A stretch of DNA of 49,316 bases from an archaeon (GCA_020053355.1 JAGVNI010000013.1:1-49316), one strand, 5' to 3'. Positions 9,191 to 18,667 are shown, counted from the stretch's first letter. Made by a program: numbers and translations. Notes: a model not told the origin generated them from the sequence alone.

Positions 9191-10675
9191 CTATGGTGCG
9201 CCGGGTTTCTTGTAAATCAGGATATCCCCGCCCTGCAGGGGGATTTCCGGCGCGCTCAATCTGAATCCAAGGTCGCCGGAGAGCACCAGGTAATCGAAAG
9301 AAGAGATATCCGTGTCCTTCCTGAAAATCGATGGGGAGGTATACATGCCGCTGAACGAGCCGTTAATCGCAGGGACTGAACCGGTGTCGTATTCCCGCAC
9401 GAAAGCCGCAGCGTCGTCTCCGCCAAACGACGGAGGCCCGAGGATGAAGCCGTAGTCGAGGGGGCGGCCGAGCGTGCGCCTCTCCCCCAGTTCCTTGTAT
9501 GCGAGTATGCCTGGCTTGAAATGGCCGATTATCAGGACGTTTTCCTTGCCAGCCAACATTTCGCCAGCGATTTTTTCCGTGTTGTGGAGGTTGTGCAGCG
9601 CGAGGTATGCCCCCCAAACGAGCATCAGCGAGATTGCGCAGATTGCGGCCGCTATGAAAAGACCGGGCAGATTCTGATTCAACGCATTCTTCCCGTCATA
9701 AACGGCGAGCGCGGCAAAAAAGGCTACAGCTGGCAGGACGGGTAGGTAATACCAGGGGTATTGCGTGGCTGCGAGGAATGGGAGGATTGTGAGGGCGAAC
9801 CATAAGGACATGAACCGGTGCTTGCGCCAGTTTTTCACGAAACCGAGAATGGACAGCAGGAACACCGGGCCCATGCTGTATGCCAGGGTGTTGAGGGACA
9901 TCGACAGGCGCGTGAGAAGATCCATCTGGACCCCGGAGGTAAGAAGGCGGGGGAGGAGCTCTTCGAAATACACCTGGTTCCCTCCGCCGAAAGGTGAAAG
10001 CAGGGCATAGTTCAAAAGGGCTGCCAGCAGAGGAAGGGCGAGCGACGCGATGAACAGCTTATCCGCTGCCATTTCCTTCTTGCCGATGAGGATGAAATAA
10101 CCCAGGGCCAGGACCGGGGAAATGAAAGCCGTTACCAGCTTGAATGTGAATGCGATGGCGGCGAATGCCCCGCCTGCAAGCGGATTTCCTTTCACTACGT
10201 AGAAGTAGAGGGATAGGAGGATCAGGAGGAATGCCGGGGAATCGATAAGGAGGGACGTGTTGGGATAGATTGAGACGAAAGAAACCAGGTACAGGATGCA
10301 GGATAGGAAAGCGCGATTATCATCGGAAAAATGCCTCATGATGAGATAGAGCGGGACCAGGCAGACAAAGCCGAAAACCACGGAAGGAAAGCGAAAGCCA
10401 GCTTCAGGCCCGAACCCTTGCGTGAAGCCGCTCAGGAACGAATAGAGCCAGAAGAAAGGCGCCATTTTCCAGCTGATAGGATACCCGAACAGGGTGGGTA
10501 TGATTGTTGGGTGGTCATGCTGCTCGCCAATCATTATCGTATAGATTGCCTCGTCCTGGATGAAGGGGAGGTAGCCAAGGAGCGGCAGGCGGGTTAGGAT
10601 GTAGACGATTGTGAGGGCCAGGAAGAATAAGGCGGGTATGCCCAGAACGTCCTTTTTTCTGAGCGCATCAAGCAT
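9191..10675 (-). CDS. Membrane GT-C glycosyltransferase (PMT/ArnT-like)
   Basis: 494-residue polytopic protein with about 11-12 hydrophobic helices. The first periplasmic loop carries the acidic motif QDEAIY (about residue 40 from the chosen start), as in GT-C enzymes of the dolichyl-phosphate-mannose mannosyltransferase/ArnT/GT39-GT83 clan, which transfer sugar from a lipid phosphate carrier outside the membrane. The C-terminal 150 residues form a soluble domain. The AglB hallmark WWDxG is absent, so it is not the N-oligosaccharyltransferase. Its position between the two giant sequon-rich surface proteins, all on one strand, suggests it glycosylates them or builds their glycan (inference). 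Start: ATG 10675 with GTGGT just upstream; an in-frame ATG at 10708 would add 11 polar residues. Confidence 0.8.
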   Translation of the reverse strand: MLDALRKKDVLGIPALFFLALTIVYILTRLPLLGYLPFIQDEAIYTIMIGEQHDHPTIIPTLFGYPISWKMAPFFWLYSFLSGFTQGFGPEAGFRFPSVVFGFVCLVPLYLIMRHFSDDNRAFLSCILYLVSFVSIYPNTSLLIDSPAFLLILLSLYFYVVKGNPLAGGAFAAIAFTFKLVTAFISPVLALGYFILIGKKEMAADKLFIASLALPLLAALLNYALLSPFGGGNQVYFEELLPRLLTSGVQMDLLTRLSMSLNTLAYSMGPVFLLSILGFVKNWRKHRFMSLWFALTILPFLAATQYPWYYLPVLPAVAFFAALAVYDGKNALNQNLPGLFIAAAICAISLMLVWGAYLALHNLHNTEKIAGEMLAGKENVLIIGHFKPGILAYKELGERRTLGRPLDYGFILGPPSFGGDDAAAFVREYDTGSVPAINGSFSGMYTSPSIFRKDTDISSFDYLVLSGDLGFRLSAPEIPLQGGDILIYKKPGAP

Positions 10676-10794
10676 GATACCACTAGGGGCGGAATGGTTT
10701 ATTTGCATAGTGTTTTGGAGCCCCTGATGGTTGGCGGGCAGGGATATGGCTGGGGCTTGGAAAAAATAATGAAAAGAAGGGAAAAAAAGGAAAA

Positions 10795-13700
10795 CTACTT
10801 CTTGGCCGGCTTCGCCGGGGGCGTCGTCTTCTCGCCCTTCATGCGCCTCCAGTAGAGGAATACTGCAAAGCCGAGAGCCAGCAGGATAACCAGGAACAGC
10901 ACCGAGGTGGCGGCATCAAGGCCGGCAGCTGTCGGCGGGTTTTCCCCTCCGGGCTGCGAGACGGGCAGGGCCTTCACCTCGACGATGCGCACAGGCTGCC
11001 CGTTGTTTAGGAGGGTGACCTTGTATGTGCCCTTGAGGTTAAGCGGCAGTATGAAGTTGCCATTCTCATCCGTCTTGCCGGTCATGTTCTTTCCTGCCGG
11101 GTCCGTCACAATATAATCGCAGTTGACGCAGGGCAGGTTGTTCTCCTTTGCTTCGCAGGTCTTCCGGTCGCCCACGATTCCTGTCGATGGACAGGTCACG
11201 TCGTTCTGGATGCACGTGTGGTTCATGCAGGCGAAACCCTGGCTGCACGAGGGGCATCCGGGCTCGGTGCCGCATGCATAGCCATATGCGACGAACTTGT
11301 GGTCAATGACCTCGCCGCACGGCGAGACGGTGACGTTCAAGCAGTCGCCGCCTGCAGCGCCGACCTGGATATCGCAGTACTTGGTTGCCGCGCAGTCGGC
11401 GTCAGACCTGCACTCGTAAGGGACGATGCAGTGGTGGTCCTCGCACACCTGGCCCGCCTGGCAGTCCGCGTCTTTTGTGCATTCAAAGCGCTCGCAGGCG
11501 TGGTTGACTACCCGGCCGTCCGGGCAGTCGATTGGCACGCACAGGAAACCGGTGCACTGCTCGCTGTCAGCGCAGTCGTCATCAGTCGCGCACTCGGGGC
11601 AGATGCCGCAGTCGGCCGTCCCCGAATCGGTGCCGCTCCGGCCCGATTTCACGGCTTTGACGAACACATCGATGTCACAGCCGGATATGTACGCCTGCCC
11701 GCTCGCATTCGTGTAGCGGGGCGCGAATTCCTGGCTATTCGTCGTGTCAGTGCCTGTCACAAAGGCATCATTTACAGGGCTTCCCCCGTCTTTGACTTCC
11801 ACTATGAAGCCCTGGCATGCCGGGATGATCCGGACATCGTAGCCCTCCCCCCCGGTCACGGGCACTTCATCGCCGTTTGTAACCGTCCCCTGCAGGATGG
11901 CGAAGATGCTGAATGTGTTGAGGTCGTTCAGGGAAAGCGTGTTTGCGCCGGTATCAAGGGTTGCGCCGGTTAGCGTCCAAGTGCCATTGTTCTTGAATAG
12001 ATAGAAATTGGACTCCTGATATGAGCCCAGTTCTGATTCCAGCCAGTGCCAGACGATGCGGTCTATTGAGACCGCCCCGGAAAGAGGCGTGATATTGACG
12101 AACTTTTGCGCAAAGCTCGAATAGGTGGCTGGCAGCGGCAGTGATGTGGCGTTGTTGGCCCAGTCTATCGAATAGCTGGAGGCAACGGTGTCATTGATGG
12201 AGATGTTGGTATAGTTCGTGTAGTCGCCCGCCGGGTTGTCGAATACGACACCGGACAGGTTAATGCTTACGCCCGTGCCGTTGACCTTGAAGTCCTGGCC
12301 GTTGCCATAGAGGTGGTCGCTGGAGAGGCTTACGTTCGAAGAATCCAGCAGATAGACTCCGACTTGGCCGTTGTTGAAGGCAGTATTGCCGTTCAGGTTC
12401 GAGTTGCTAGACGATGCCAGGTAAATCCCCCGCATCGTGTTTCCTGAAGCGGTGTTGTTTACAAATTGGGAATTCCCGGCAAAGGTGCCGAAATGGAATC
12501 CGGAGCCGCTGTTGCCGCTCGCCGTGTTGCCCCGCATCGTATTATACAGCGACGAGAGCGCGTACACGCCGTTCGAATTCGAGCTCGCGGTGTTGTTGGT
12601 CAGGTTGTTGTAGGCGGAGGTCACGATGTACAATCCAGCCTGGGTGTTCGTGGTTGCGGTGTTGTTTTCCACTACGTTATAGTTGCTTGAGCTCCACATG
12701 CTGAGGCCGTAGTCGTTCGAATAGACGTTGTTGCCGATTAGCCGGTTGTAGGTGCTTGCATTGAGGTAGATGCCATGGCCGGTGTTGCTGTAGGCGGTGT
12801 TGCCGCTAAGGTTGTTCAGGGTGCAGTCGTTCATGAAGAAGCCGTGGGCATTGAGGTATGCGGTGTTGCCGCTAAGGCTGTTCTCCTCCGAGCCTTCGTC
12901 CATGCTGAATCCGTTTCCGGCGTTGTTGAACGCGCGGTTGCTTATCAGCGTGGCGGTGTAGGTATAATTCAGCGCGAACCCGTGTGCGCCGTTCTGGTAG
13001 GCGTCATTGGCTGAATAGACGTCATCTTCGCTGTAGATGTCGAACCCGTCCTGGAGGTTGTTCCGGGCCGTGTTGTTAGTGACATTGCAGCCGGAGCCGA
13101 AGGCTTCTATGCCCACCTTGTTCCCATATGCGAGGTTTCGCCTGAATGTGACATTGTTGCCCTCGATTATGAAGCCGTAGCCCCATGTCACCAACGGGGT
13201 CGATGTGGCCCCGCTCGCGATATTGTCTTCCACTAGCGCGTTGTTGGCGCTGATTATGATGCCAGCATCGGCGTTGTAGCTGGCGCTGTTGGACACGTTG
13301 TTGCGTGCGACCACCGGGTAGCCGCTCCCGTCCATCACTATGCCCGAGCCGTTGTTGTTGATTGCGACGCTGTCCGTTATCGAGCCATTAGCGACGCTGG
13401 AGGAGAAGTAATAGCCCCAGGTCGAGCTCGTCCTTGCCGTACTGTTCGTTATGCGGACGTTGTTGGAATTGAGGTTGATATAATAGTTGTAGGTGTGGTT
13501 CTCGGCCAAGGTGTTCGTGAGGTTCACGTTCGGGCTGTAATAGAGCATATAACCGATCGAGCTGGTGAGGCTGTTGTTCTTCACCGTAGTGTTCGTGATG
13601 AGGCTGTCCGAGGTGTTGTAGATGAACATGCCCGTGCTGTATGCTTTTACCATCGGGCAGTTCCGAATCGTTATGTTTGATATGCGCGGCGAGTACATGG

Positions 13701-16206
13701 CGCCGGCCCCGGAGTATATGCCGGCAGTTGCTCCTGATGTGAGGTTACCGGTTATGCTGTGCCCGTTGCAATCATAGACAACGTTCGATGCGTTGATGAC
13801 CACGCAGGCGTACTGCGGGGAGCCGGCTATCGGAAGGTAGACCGGGTTCATGGAACCAGTGTAGTTCCTGGACTGGACGAACGTCGTGCCGGATACGTTG
13901 ATTATCGGGCAGTTCTCGATGAATTCGTAAATCGCATAGTCGCTGTTAGGGGCCATCGCACTCAGGCTAAGGTGGTGCGAAGCGGTATTCGGGCTTGCGT
14001 TCATAAGCGTCCAGCCGCTGGAGTTGTATTTCCAGAGGCCGAGGTTGCTCTCGTTGTAGCCTGATGCTTCCGCCGCGGTCCAGTCCCATTCCACACGGTC
14101 GATTGATGAGGTGCCGGAGCGGTCTGTGATGTTCACGAAGCGGTTTCCGAAAATGTGCCAGTTGTGCGTCGGGCTGTCGGAGCGGGATGTCCAGTTGATG
14201 GTGTAGTTGTCGGAGGAGCCGAAGGTGTCGACGATTGAGAGGTTCGTCATGTTGACTACGCTTCCCCCCGGTTCGCCGAACATGGCATAGGTCATGCGGA
14301 ACGAGCCGCCGGACTGGCCTTCGACCGCAACGTCGTATGCATTGCCGCTGTAATCGCCATTCAGTATTGTCGCGTTAAGGGTGTCGATGATGCGCATCTC
14401 GGCGATGAGGTTGTTATACGGGTTATCGCCCTGCGATACGGTGTTCTGGCTCCCCGCGCCGAGCGTGACGCCGAAGTCGTTTATGTAAAGCGAGTTATTG
14501 ACGAGGGTGTTGTTCTGCGTCGGAACCGTTGACTTGTATTCGTAGACGATGATTCCGGACCAGTTGTTCTGGTATGCAGTGTTGCGGGTGAGGATGTTGT
14601 TGCTGCTGGAATACACCTCGAACCCGTTCATGCCGTTTTCGAACGCGGAGTTGTCAGTCAGGTTGTTGCTCCTCCCGTCATTGAAAAGGACAAAGCCGCT
14701 CGCGTCGTTGAGATATGCCGAGTTGCTGCTCATTACAACGTAGTTCGTGGCGACAAGGTAGTAGCCCCAAACGCCGTTGTCATGGGCCGAGTTGCCGGTC
14801 ATATTCACGTAGTCCGAGTATGCCAGTGCGAATCCGTCGCCCAGGTTGTTGCGCGCAATGTTGTTCGTGAAACGGGAGTAGGAGCCGGAAGTCGCCGAGA
14901 AGCCGCTTTGGCCATTCTCGTAAGCGAGGTTGTCGGTGAATGTGTCGTTGGTGCTCTGTGAAAATTCCATGCCGTCCCCGCCATTGTCATAAGCGTCGTT
15001 GTTGTAGAATATGGATGCATTAACGTTCCCGGCATTAATTCCGTCCCCGGTATTGCTGCAGAAGACCGAGTCTGAAACCGTGAGGTTGGTGGAATCGGAT
15101 ATAGTAAGCCCATCGCCGGTGTTGCTGCAGAAGTAAGAGGGGTCTATCAGGATCCTGCTGGAGTTCTCGACCGCCATGCCGCTTCCGCCATTGGAGGTAG
15201 CGGTATTGGAAGTGAAGTTGTTGCGGGAAAGGTTGACCATGTAAATGCCATCGCCCGTGTTGGAATAGACATTGTTGTTTGAGACGACATCATTGATTGT
15301 ATATTCCCATCCGCCTTCGCTGTAGTATCCGTTCAAAACCACGATGCCGCGCGAGTTTAGGTAAACCTCATTGCTGCTGATCCGGTTCCCGGTGCCGCCT
15401 TCGTTGTGTATGCCATCGCCGGTATTCGAATAGACGTGGTTGCCTGTCACGTTGGTAGAATAGGTCGCATAATACCCATCCCCCAGCTGGATGCCGTTAA
15501 TGCCGCTGCCGGAGACGTAGTTATTTGAGATGGTAGAGGTCCATGCTCCGGAAAAGATTCCGACTTGGGCGCAGTTGGTGACCGTATTTGAACTTACGTA
15601 CATGTCATGGCCTGCGGCCATAATGCCATACCCGCTGCTCCCGGAAACATAGTTATTGGTTATCATGTTGCCGGTGCCGCTGTCATCGATGCCAATCGAG
15701 TCCTGATTGATTAGCCGGTTGTTCCCGATTAACGAGGAGTCGCCCGGCTGCCAAATACCGTAGGTGCCTCCGGTGATGTTGTTATAGAGGATATCATTGC
15801 CAGATGCGCCGCTGAAAGCGAGCACTCCGCTAATGCCTGCATAATCCGGGTTTATCCGGTTGTAGATAATCCGGCCGGAATTCAGGCCCATGTACTCGAC
15901 GCCCGTTCCGCCGTTCAAGACGCAGTTCTGTACAATCACGTTCGTTCCCAGACCCTCGATTTCCACAGCCGCGTTTCCAGTAGTGGTGATGCTGTTTCCC
16001 CCGCAATCGAGGGTGATGCTCGATGCGTTTATCTGGATGCACGTGGTGTATGAGCCACTATAATAGGGGTACGGGGCTCCGCTGGCGCTCTGGTTCAGGA
16101 CATAGGTTTCGCCGGCGGTGTTCAAAACAGCGCAATCGGATATTGTGGTGAGGGAAAAAGACAAACCCGCAATCAGCAGTACGGCGAAAAAGGCAATTGA
16201 TTTCAT
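10795..16206 (-). CDS. Giant parallel beta-helix surface protein, 1803-aa paralogue
   Basis: Same architecture as the 2589-aa neighbour but with fewer modules. A signal peptide (residues 1-18) is followed by a header module near residue 5 (C...GAPY...C..I....I.LDCGG..I), about 680 residues of beta-helix repeats, a beta-sandwich, a second header near 765 (ENCPIINVSGTTFVQSRNY), more repeats, a second beta-sandwich near 1350-1440, a Cys-rich region with flanking Ig-like domains (about 1459-1700), a transmembrane helix near 1765-1787 and the tail WRRMKGEKTTPPAKPAKK. The C-terminal region (from EGYDVRIIPACQGFIVEVKD) is nearly identical in pattern to the larger protein, which points to duplication followed by module gain or loss. 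No catalytic residues recognised. Confidence 0.88.
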   Translation of the reverse strand: MKSIAFFAVLLIAGLSFSLTTISDCAVLNTAGETYVLNQSASGAPYPYYSGSYTTCIQINASSITLDCGGNSITTTGNAAVEIEGLGTNVIVQNCVLNGGTGVEYMGLNSGRIIYNRINPDYAGISGVLAFSGASGNDILYNNITGGTYGIWQPGDSSLIGNNRLINQDSIGIDDSGTGNMITNNYVSGSSGYGIMAAGHDMYVSSNTVTNCAQVGIFSGAWTSTISNNYVSGSGINGIQLGDGYYATYSTNVTGNHVYSNTGDGIHNEGGTGNRISSNEVYLNSRGIVVLNGYYSEGGWEYTINDVVSNNNVYSNTGDGIYMVNLSRNNFTSNTATSNGGSGMAVENSSRILIDPSYFCSNTGDGLTISDSTNLTVSDSVFCSNTGDGINAGNVNASIFYNNDAYDNGGDGMEFSQSTNDTFTDNLAYENGQSGFSATSGSYSRFTNNIARNNLGDGFALAYSDYVNMTGNSAHDNGVWGYYLVATNYVVMSSNSAYLNDASGFVLFNDGRSNNLTDNSAFENGMNGFEVYSSSNNILTRNTAYQNNWSGIIVYEYKSTVPTQNNTLVNNSLYINDFGVTLGAGSQNTVSQGDNPYNNLIAEMRIIDTLNATILNGDYSGNAYDVAVEGQSGGSFRMTYAMFGEPGGSVVNMTNLSIVDTFGSSDNYTINWTSRSDSPTHNWHIFGNRFVNITDRSGTSSIDRVEWDWTAAEASGYNESNLGLWKYNSSGWTLMNASPNTASHHLSLSAMAPNSDYAIYEFIENCPIINVSGTTFVQSRNYTGSMNPVYLPIAGSPQYACVVINASNVVYDCNGHSITGNLTSGATAGIYSGAGAMYSPRISNITIRNCPMVKAYSTGMFIYNTSDSLITNTTVKNNSLTSSIGYMLYYSPNVNLTNTLAENHTYNYYINLNSNNVRITNSTARTSSTWGYYFSSSVANGSITDSVAINNNGSGIVMDGSGYPVVARNNVSNSASYNADAGIIISANNALVEDNIASGATSTPLVTWGYGFIIEGNNVTFRRNLAYGNKVGIEAFGSGCNVTNNTARNNLQDGFDIYSEDDVYSANDAYQNGAHGFALNYTYTATLISNRAFNNAGNGFSMDEGSEENSLSGNTAYLNAHGFFMNDCTLNNLSGNTAYSNTGHGIYLNASTYNRLIGNNVYSNDYGLSMWSSSNYNVVENNTATTNTQAGLYIVTSAYNNLTNNTASSNSNGVYALSSLYNTMRGNTASGNSGSGFHFGTFAGNSQFVNNTASGNTMRGIYLASSSNSNLNGNTAFNNGQVGVYLLDSSNVSLSSDHLYGNGQDFKVNGTGVSINLSGVVFDNPAGDYTNYTNISINDTVASSYSIDWANNATSLPLPATYSSFAQKFVNITPLSGAVSIDRIVWHWLESELGSYQESNFYLFKNNGTWTLTGATLDTGANTLSLNDLNTFSIFAILQGTVTNGDEVPVTGGEGYDVRIIPACQGFIVEVKDGGSPVNDAFVTGTDTTNSQEFAPRYTNASGQAYISGCDIDVFVKAVKSGRSGTDSGTADCGICPECATDDDCADSEQCTGFLCVPIDCPDGRVVNHACERFECTKDADCQAGQVCEDHHCIVPYECRSDADCAATKYCDIQVGAAGGDCLNVTVSPCGEVIDHKFVAYGYACGTEPGCPSCSQGFACMNHTCIQNDVTCPSTGIVGDRKTCEAKENNLPCVNCDYIVTDPAGKNMTGKTDENGNFILPLNLKGTYKVTLLNNGQPVRIVEVKALPVSQPGGENPPTAAGLDAATSVLFLVILLALGFAVFLYWRRMKGEKTTPPAKPAKK

Positions 16207-16227
16207 AGGAGATGTATCTTTCAGAGT

Positions 16228-16238
16228 CTTTATATTTG
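16228..16238 (-). promoter_or_regulatory. TATA box of the 1803-aa surface protein
   Basis: CAAATATAAAG on the minus strand is centred about 27 nt before the ATG at 16206, again predicting a leaderless mRNA. The matching promoter layout of the two paralogues suggests coordinate expression (inference). Confidence 0.6.
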
Positions 16239-16384
16239 TTAGTCCTCGATCGAGATGGAGTAAAGGGCTGGAAGTGGAGGAAAGAATGGAAAATGGAGAA
16301 ATAAGGGGAAAAACCGGGCCATGTGCAGGCCTGGCCGATCAATCCCGGGTCGGGCAGGTTTTATGGCGGAACGGGAGACAAACA

Positions 16385-16396
16385 TTTATATATTTT
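16385..16396 (+). promoter_or_regulatory. TATA box for the 50-aa zinc-ribbon gene
   Basis: TTTATATATTTT lies about 65-75 nt before the ATG at 16460. A GGTGGAG ribosome binding site at 16444-16450 fits a transcript with a short leader. Confidence 0.55.
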
Positions 16397-16459
16397 CTCC
16401 CCGTTAGCCATGACGACCAGTATTAATATGCCGATGGATAATCGGTGGAGTAGATTCCC

Positions 16460-16612
16460 ATGACGAATGAATTTATGAAGGGCTGCCCCGAATGCAGCAT
16501 GAGCTTTGGGATGAGTTCGACGCTCGCGAAAGCGGAGGACGAGTTCAGGTGCACGGCGAACCCGGCGCACAAGTTCAAGATGGGCTCGGACGGCTTCCTG
16601 AGATCGCTCTGA
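16460..16612 (+). CDS. Small zinc-ribbon protein A (50 aa)
   Basis: 50-residue frame: ATG at 16460, TGA at 16610-16612. It shows CPEC near the N-terminus (residues 9-12) and a second cluster C-x5-H-x-F (FRCTANPAHKFKMG, about 30-42), giving three Cys and one His as possible zinc ligands. GGTGGAG precedes the ATG by 9 nt and a TATA box lies upstream. Its paralogue sits at 18518-18667 with the same ligand spacing and the shared tail pattern F.C..N..H.F..D..G. Function unknown; small CPxCG-type archaeal proteins often bind nucleic acid or protein partners. It stands alone, between divergent surface-protein genes. Confidence 0.75.
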   Translation: MTNEFMKGCPECSMSFGMSSTLAKAEDEFRCTANPAHKFKMGSDGFLRSL

Positions 16613-16798
16613 ATCCGGCTTCAATGCAAGCCTTGCCTTTCTCTTTTGATTATCTTCATTCCCGTCTTTTATTTACTGGTTCTAACTGATTACTATTTTA
16701 CTGGCCCCCATCTTTGCGCGCTTGCCTGCCATGGACCGTTCTGGCGCTCATTGTAAAAATGAAAAAAAGGAACGGAGGGCAGGCTATGCCGGCCCGGT

Positions 16799-17590
16799 TC
16801 ACTTGGCAACCGCCCTGGCGCACTTGAAATAGTACGTCAGGAGCCATCCGCCGTGCGCATCGACATTGAAGTCTTTCGTGTATACATAGCAGTCCTTGAG
16901 GTCCTTGTCAATCATGGACGGGAAGTAGGTGATGTCGAATGTGTCGCTGCCGGTGTAACCATCAAGCGCCGTGTGCGTTTCATTGAAGATTGCAAGGCCG
17001 TATGCCTTGTCGCTTCCGCCAGCCTCATTATCGAACACCGTGAAGCCGGATGCCTTGATGCTGGTTATCGTGGTGCCATCGAACAGGACGTCGGTCGGCG
17101 GGGCGGTGCCCCCGAGGAAGCCACCCCCATCGCTGCCTTCGCGGAGCCATGTGTACGATTTTTCAGTATATACTCCGGTGTTGCTGAGATAGAAATCGCT
17201 CTTCTGCCTTGCCATTCCGTTCTGGACCATCTCTTTTGGCGTAAGGTTAGTCGGAGTGGCGATGGGCTCGTCCGGATTCTGGCCGCTGGCATTCTGGCCG
17301 GTTGCCTCGCAGTCGAAACCGCAGACGCAGCCAGGGTAAGTGCCGGAGATGTTCCATGAGCCTACGCACTGGATATGCGGAAGCCCCCTGCAATAGCTGT
17401 CGCAGGACGGGTTTGTCGCGTTCGCCGGAACGCCCCCGGGGTTGCCGCTGGCGTTTCCGCTCTGGTTCTGCGGGGGCGTGACCTGGCCCGGCCCGGTTTG
17501 GTTGCCTTGGGGCGGGGTTGACGTTGAAGTGCAGCCGGCGACTAAAAGCCCGGCGATTACCAATACCATCAGGAGTTTGTTTGAAATCAT
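16799..17590 (-). CDS. Lipoprotein with YGLAIF-type extracytoplasmic domain (263 aa)
   Basis: Starts at the ATG that overlaps the upstream stop (ATGA at 17587-17590), so the pair is translationally coupled. The signal sequence MISNKLLMVLVIAGLLVAGC ends in a lipobox (LVAGC), predicting a lipid-anchored protein. It is followed by a Gln/Asn/Pro-rich linker, a Cys-rich knot (about residues 55-90, six Cys) and a C-terminal domain of about 140 residues. That domain is paralogous to the upstream gene's: both contain [DE]xxxxxG[ML]xRxxxxFY, V.FD...., the YG[IL]AIF core, a TFD[IV].Y strand and a late C-V segment. No enzyme motif. Function unknown; probably a cell-envelope partner of the upstream protein. 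Confidence 0.72.
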   Translation of the reverse strand: MISNKLLMVLVIAGLLVAGCTSTSTPPQGNQTGPGQVTPPQNQSGNASGNPGGVPANATNPSCDSYCRGLPHIQCVGSWNISGTYPGCVCGFDCEATGQNASGQNPDEPIATPTNLTPKEMVQNGMARQKSDFYLSNTGVYTEKSYTWLREGSDGGGFLGGTAPPTDVLFDGTTITSIKASGFTVFDNEAGGSDKAYGLAIFNETHTALDGYTGSDTFDITYFPSMIDKDLKDCYVYTKDFNVDAHGGWLLTYYFKCARAVAK

Positions 17591-18303
17591 GGGTATACAC
17601 CGTACATTATCTTGCATGTGATATCATAAATGGTCAGCGGAGAGCCGCCGGACGTTGCCCAAGCGGAAGAATTAATCACCCGGCACCCCTCCATTATCTG
17701 GGGCCCCCCGGGATACGGGTCGTATTGCACATCGAACGTCTTGTTCGCGGCATCAAGCGGCGTGGAATTCGATGTGAAAATGGCGATTCCGTACAGTTTG
17801 GTCGGCGCGGCAAAGCCCGGGCTGGAGTACATCCTGAAGGTGAAACCGCGCAGGGAGTCGACATAGCGTCTATCGAACCGGACATCGGCGGCCCGCAGGT
17901 CGTTCTCTTTGATGGGAATTGAATCGGGCGTGCCATTCGCCAGGCCCATTGCCCACCCGTAGGTTTTTGTGTCGTAATTCCCCGAGCCTGCACTTGAATA
18001 GAACCAGGTGTCGGCGCGCTCGAGCCCATCCTGGAAAAGCTGGTCCATGGACTTGTTTGTCACATTAGGCTGCTGAGCCTCAATTACAGGAGGCTGCGTC
18101 TGGTTGGAAGTGGCGTTCGCGGCGGACTCTGCCTGTGCCGGAGGCGCCTCTGGGGTGGCGTTCTGGGTTGTATTACCGGGCTCGGTTGTTTGGGAAGCCG
18201 GTGCTCCATTCCCCCCAACAAGCAATATGACCGCGGCCGCAAGGCCCATAACCAGCAATGCAACGAATAGAATCTCGCCCAATTCGACGTGGCCTTTCTC
18301 CAT
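17587..18303 (-). CDS. Membrane-anchored extracytoplasmic protein, paralogue of the downstream lipoprotein (238 aa)
   Basis: N-terminus MEKGHVELGEILFVALLVMG is a short charged segment plus one hydrophobic helix (residues 11-32). This resembles a class III (pilin-like) signal or a simple anchor; the KG-x-x-E pattern is suggestive but not canonical. A Thr/Gln/Asn-rich linker (about 40-85) leads to a 150-residue domain shared with the downstream lipoprotein (core KLYGIAIF, TFDVQYDPYPGGP, late Cys pair). I chose ATG 18303, not the in-frame GTG 18312, because GTGAT forms the ribosome binding site 6 nt upstream. The stop overlaps the next start (ATGA). Function unknown. Confidence 0.7.
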   Translation of the reverse strand: MEKGHVELGEILFVALLVMGLAAAVILLVGGNGAPASQTTEPGNTTQNATPEAPPAQAESAANATSNQTQPPVIEAQQPNVTNKSMDQLFQDGLERADTWFYSSAGSGNYDTKTYGWAMGLANGTPDSIPIKENDLRAADVRFDRRYVDSLRGFTFRMYSSPGFAAPTKLYGIAIFTSNSTPLDAANKTFDVQYDPYPGGPQIMEGCRVINSSAWATSGGSPLTIYDITCKIMYGVYP

Positions 18304-18426
18304 GAGTATCACTTGATTAGATGATAGCTCGCGCAGATTATATATCTTCGCCCCCGGTTTCGACTGCTAGCGGCGGCCAATTGCCCGTGCACCAATGGGA
18401 CCCGAACGGGCGTGAATCGGATAATG

Positions 18427-18434
18427 TTTATAAA
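18427..18434 (+). promoter_or_regulatory. TATA box for zinc-ribbon gene B
   Basis: TTTATAAA about 85-90 nt before the ATG at 18518. The gene also has an AGAGGTG ribosome binding site at 18505-18511. Confidence 0.5.
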
Positions 18435-18517
18435 CCTAGCAGGACTATTCCAGAGTCGACCAGAATAATATAGCAGAACGGAAAAAAGAGCGAAAATCAG
18501 GAATAGAGGTGCGTCCC

Positions 18518-18667
18518 ATGCCGGCTTGTCCGCATTGCCATGTATACAAGGGCCTTTGGTCTCCCCTGACGAAGGGTGAGAACGGTCAGTTCGTCTGCAA
18601 AGTCAATATGTCCCATAGGTTCACCAGGGATGGTGAGGGCAATTTCCACTCCATATCCGGGGGCTGA
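18518..18667 (+). CDS. Small zinc-ribbon protein B (49 aa)
   Basis: 49-residue frame with AGAGGTG 6 nt before the ATG. It begins MPACPHCHVYKG (CPxC at residues 4-7) and has C-x5-H-x-F (FVCKVNMSHRFTRDGEGNF, about 25-43), the same ligand layout as protein A at 16460. The two are paralogues separated by the coupled envelope-protein pair on the other strand. The strong start signal, TATA box and conserved ligands argue that it is a real gene despite its size. Function unknown; a zinc-bound nucleic-acid or regulatory protein is plausible. Confidence 0.75.
   Translation: MPACPHCHVYKGLWSPLTKGENGQFVCKVNMSHRFTRDGEGNFHSISGG

Noticed and set aside
9191-10675. Oligosaccharyltransferase AglB
   Set aside because: No WWDxG motif; length and acidic QDEAIY loop fit other GT-C enzymes.
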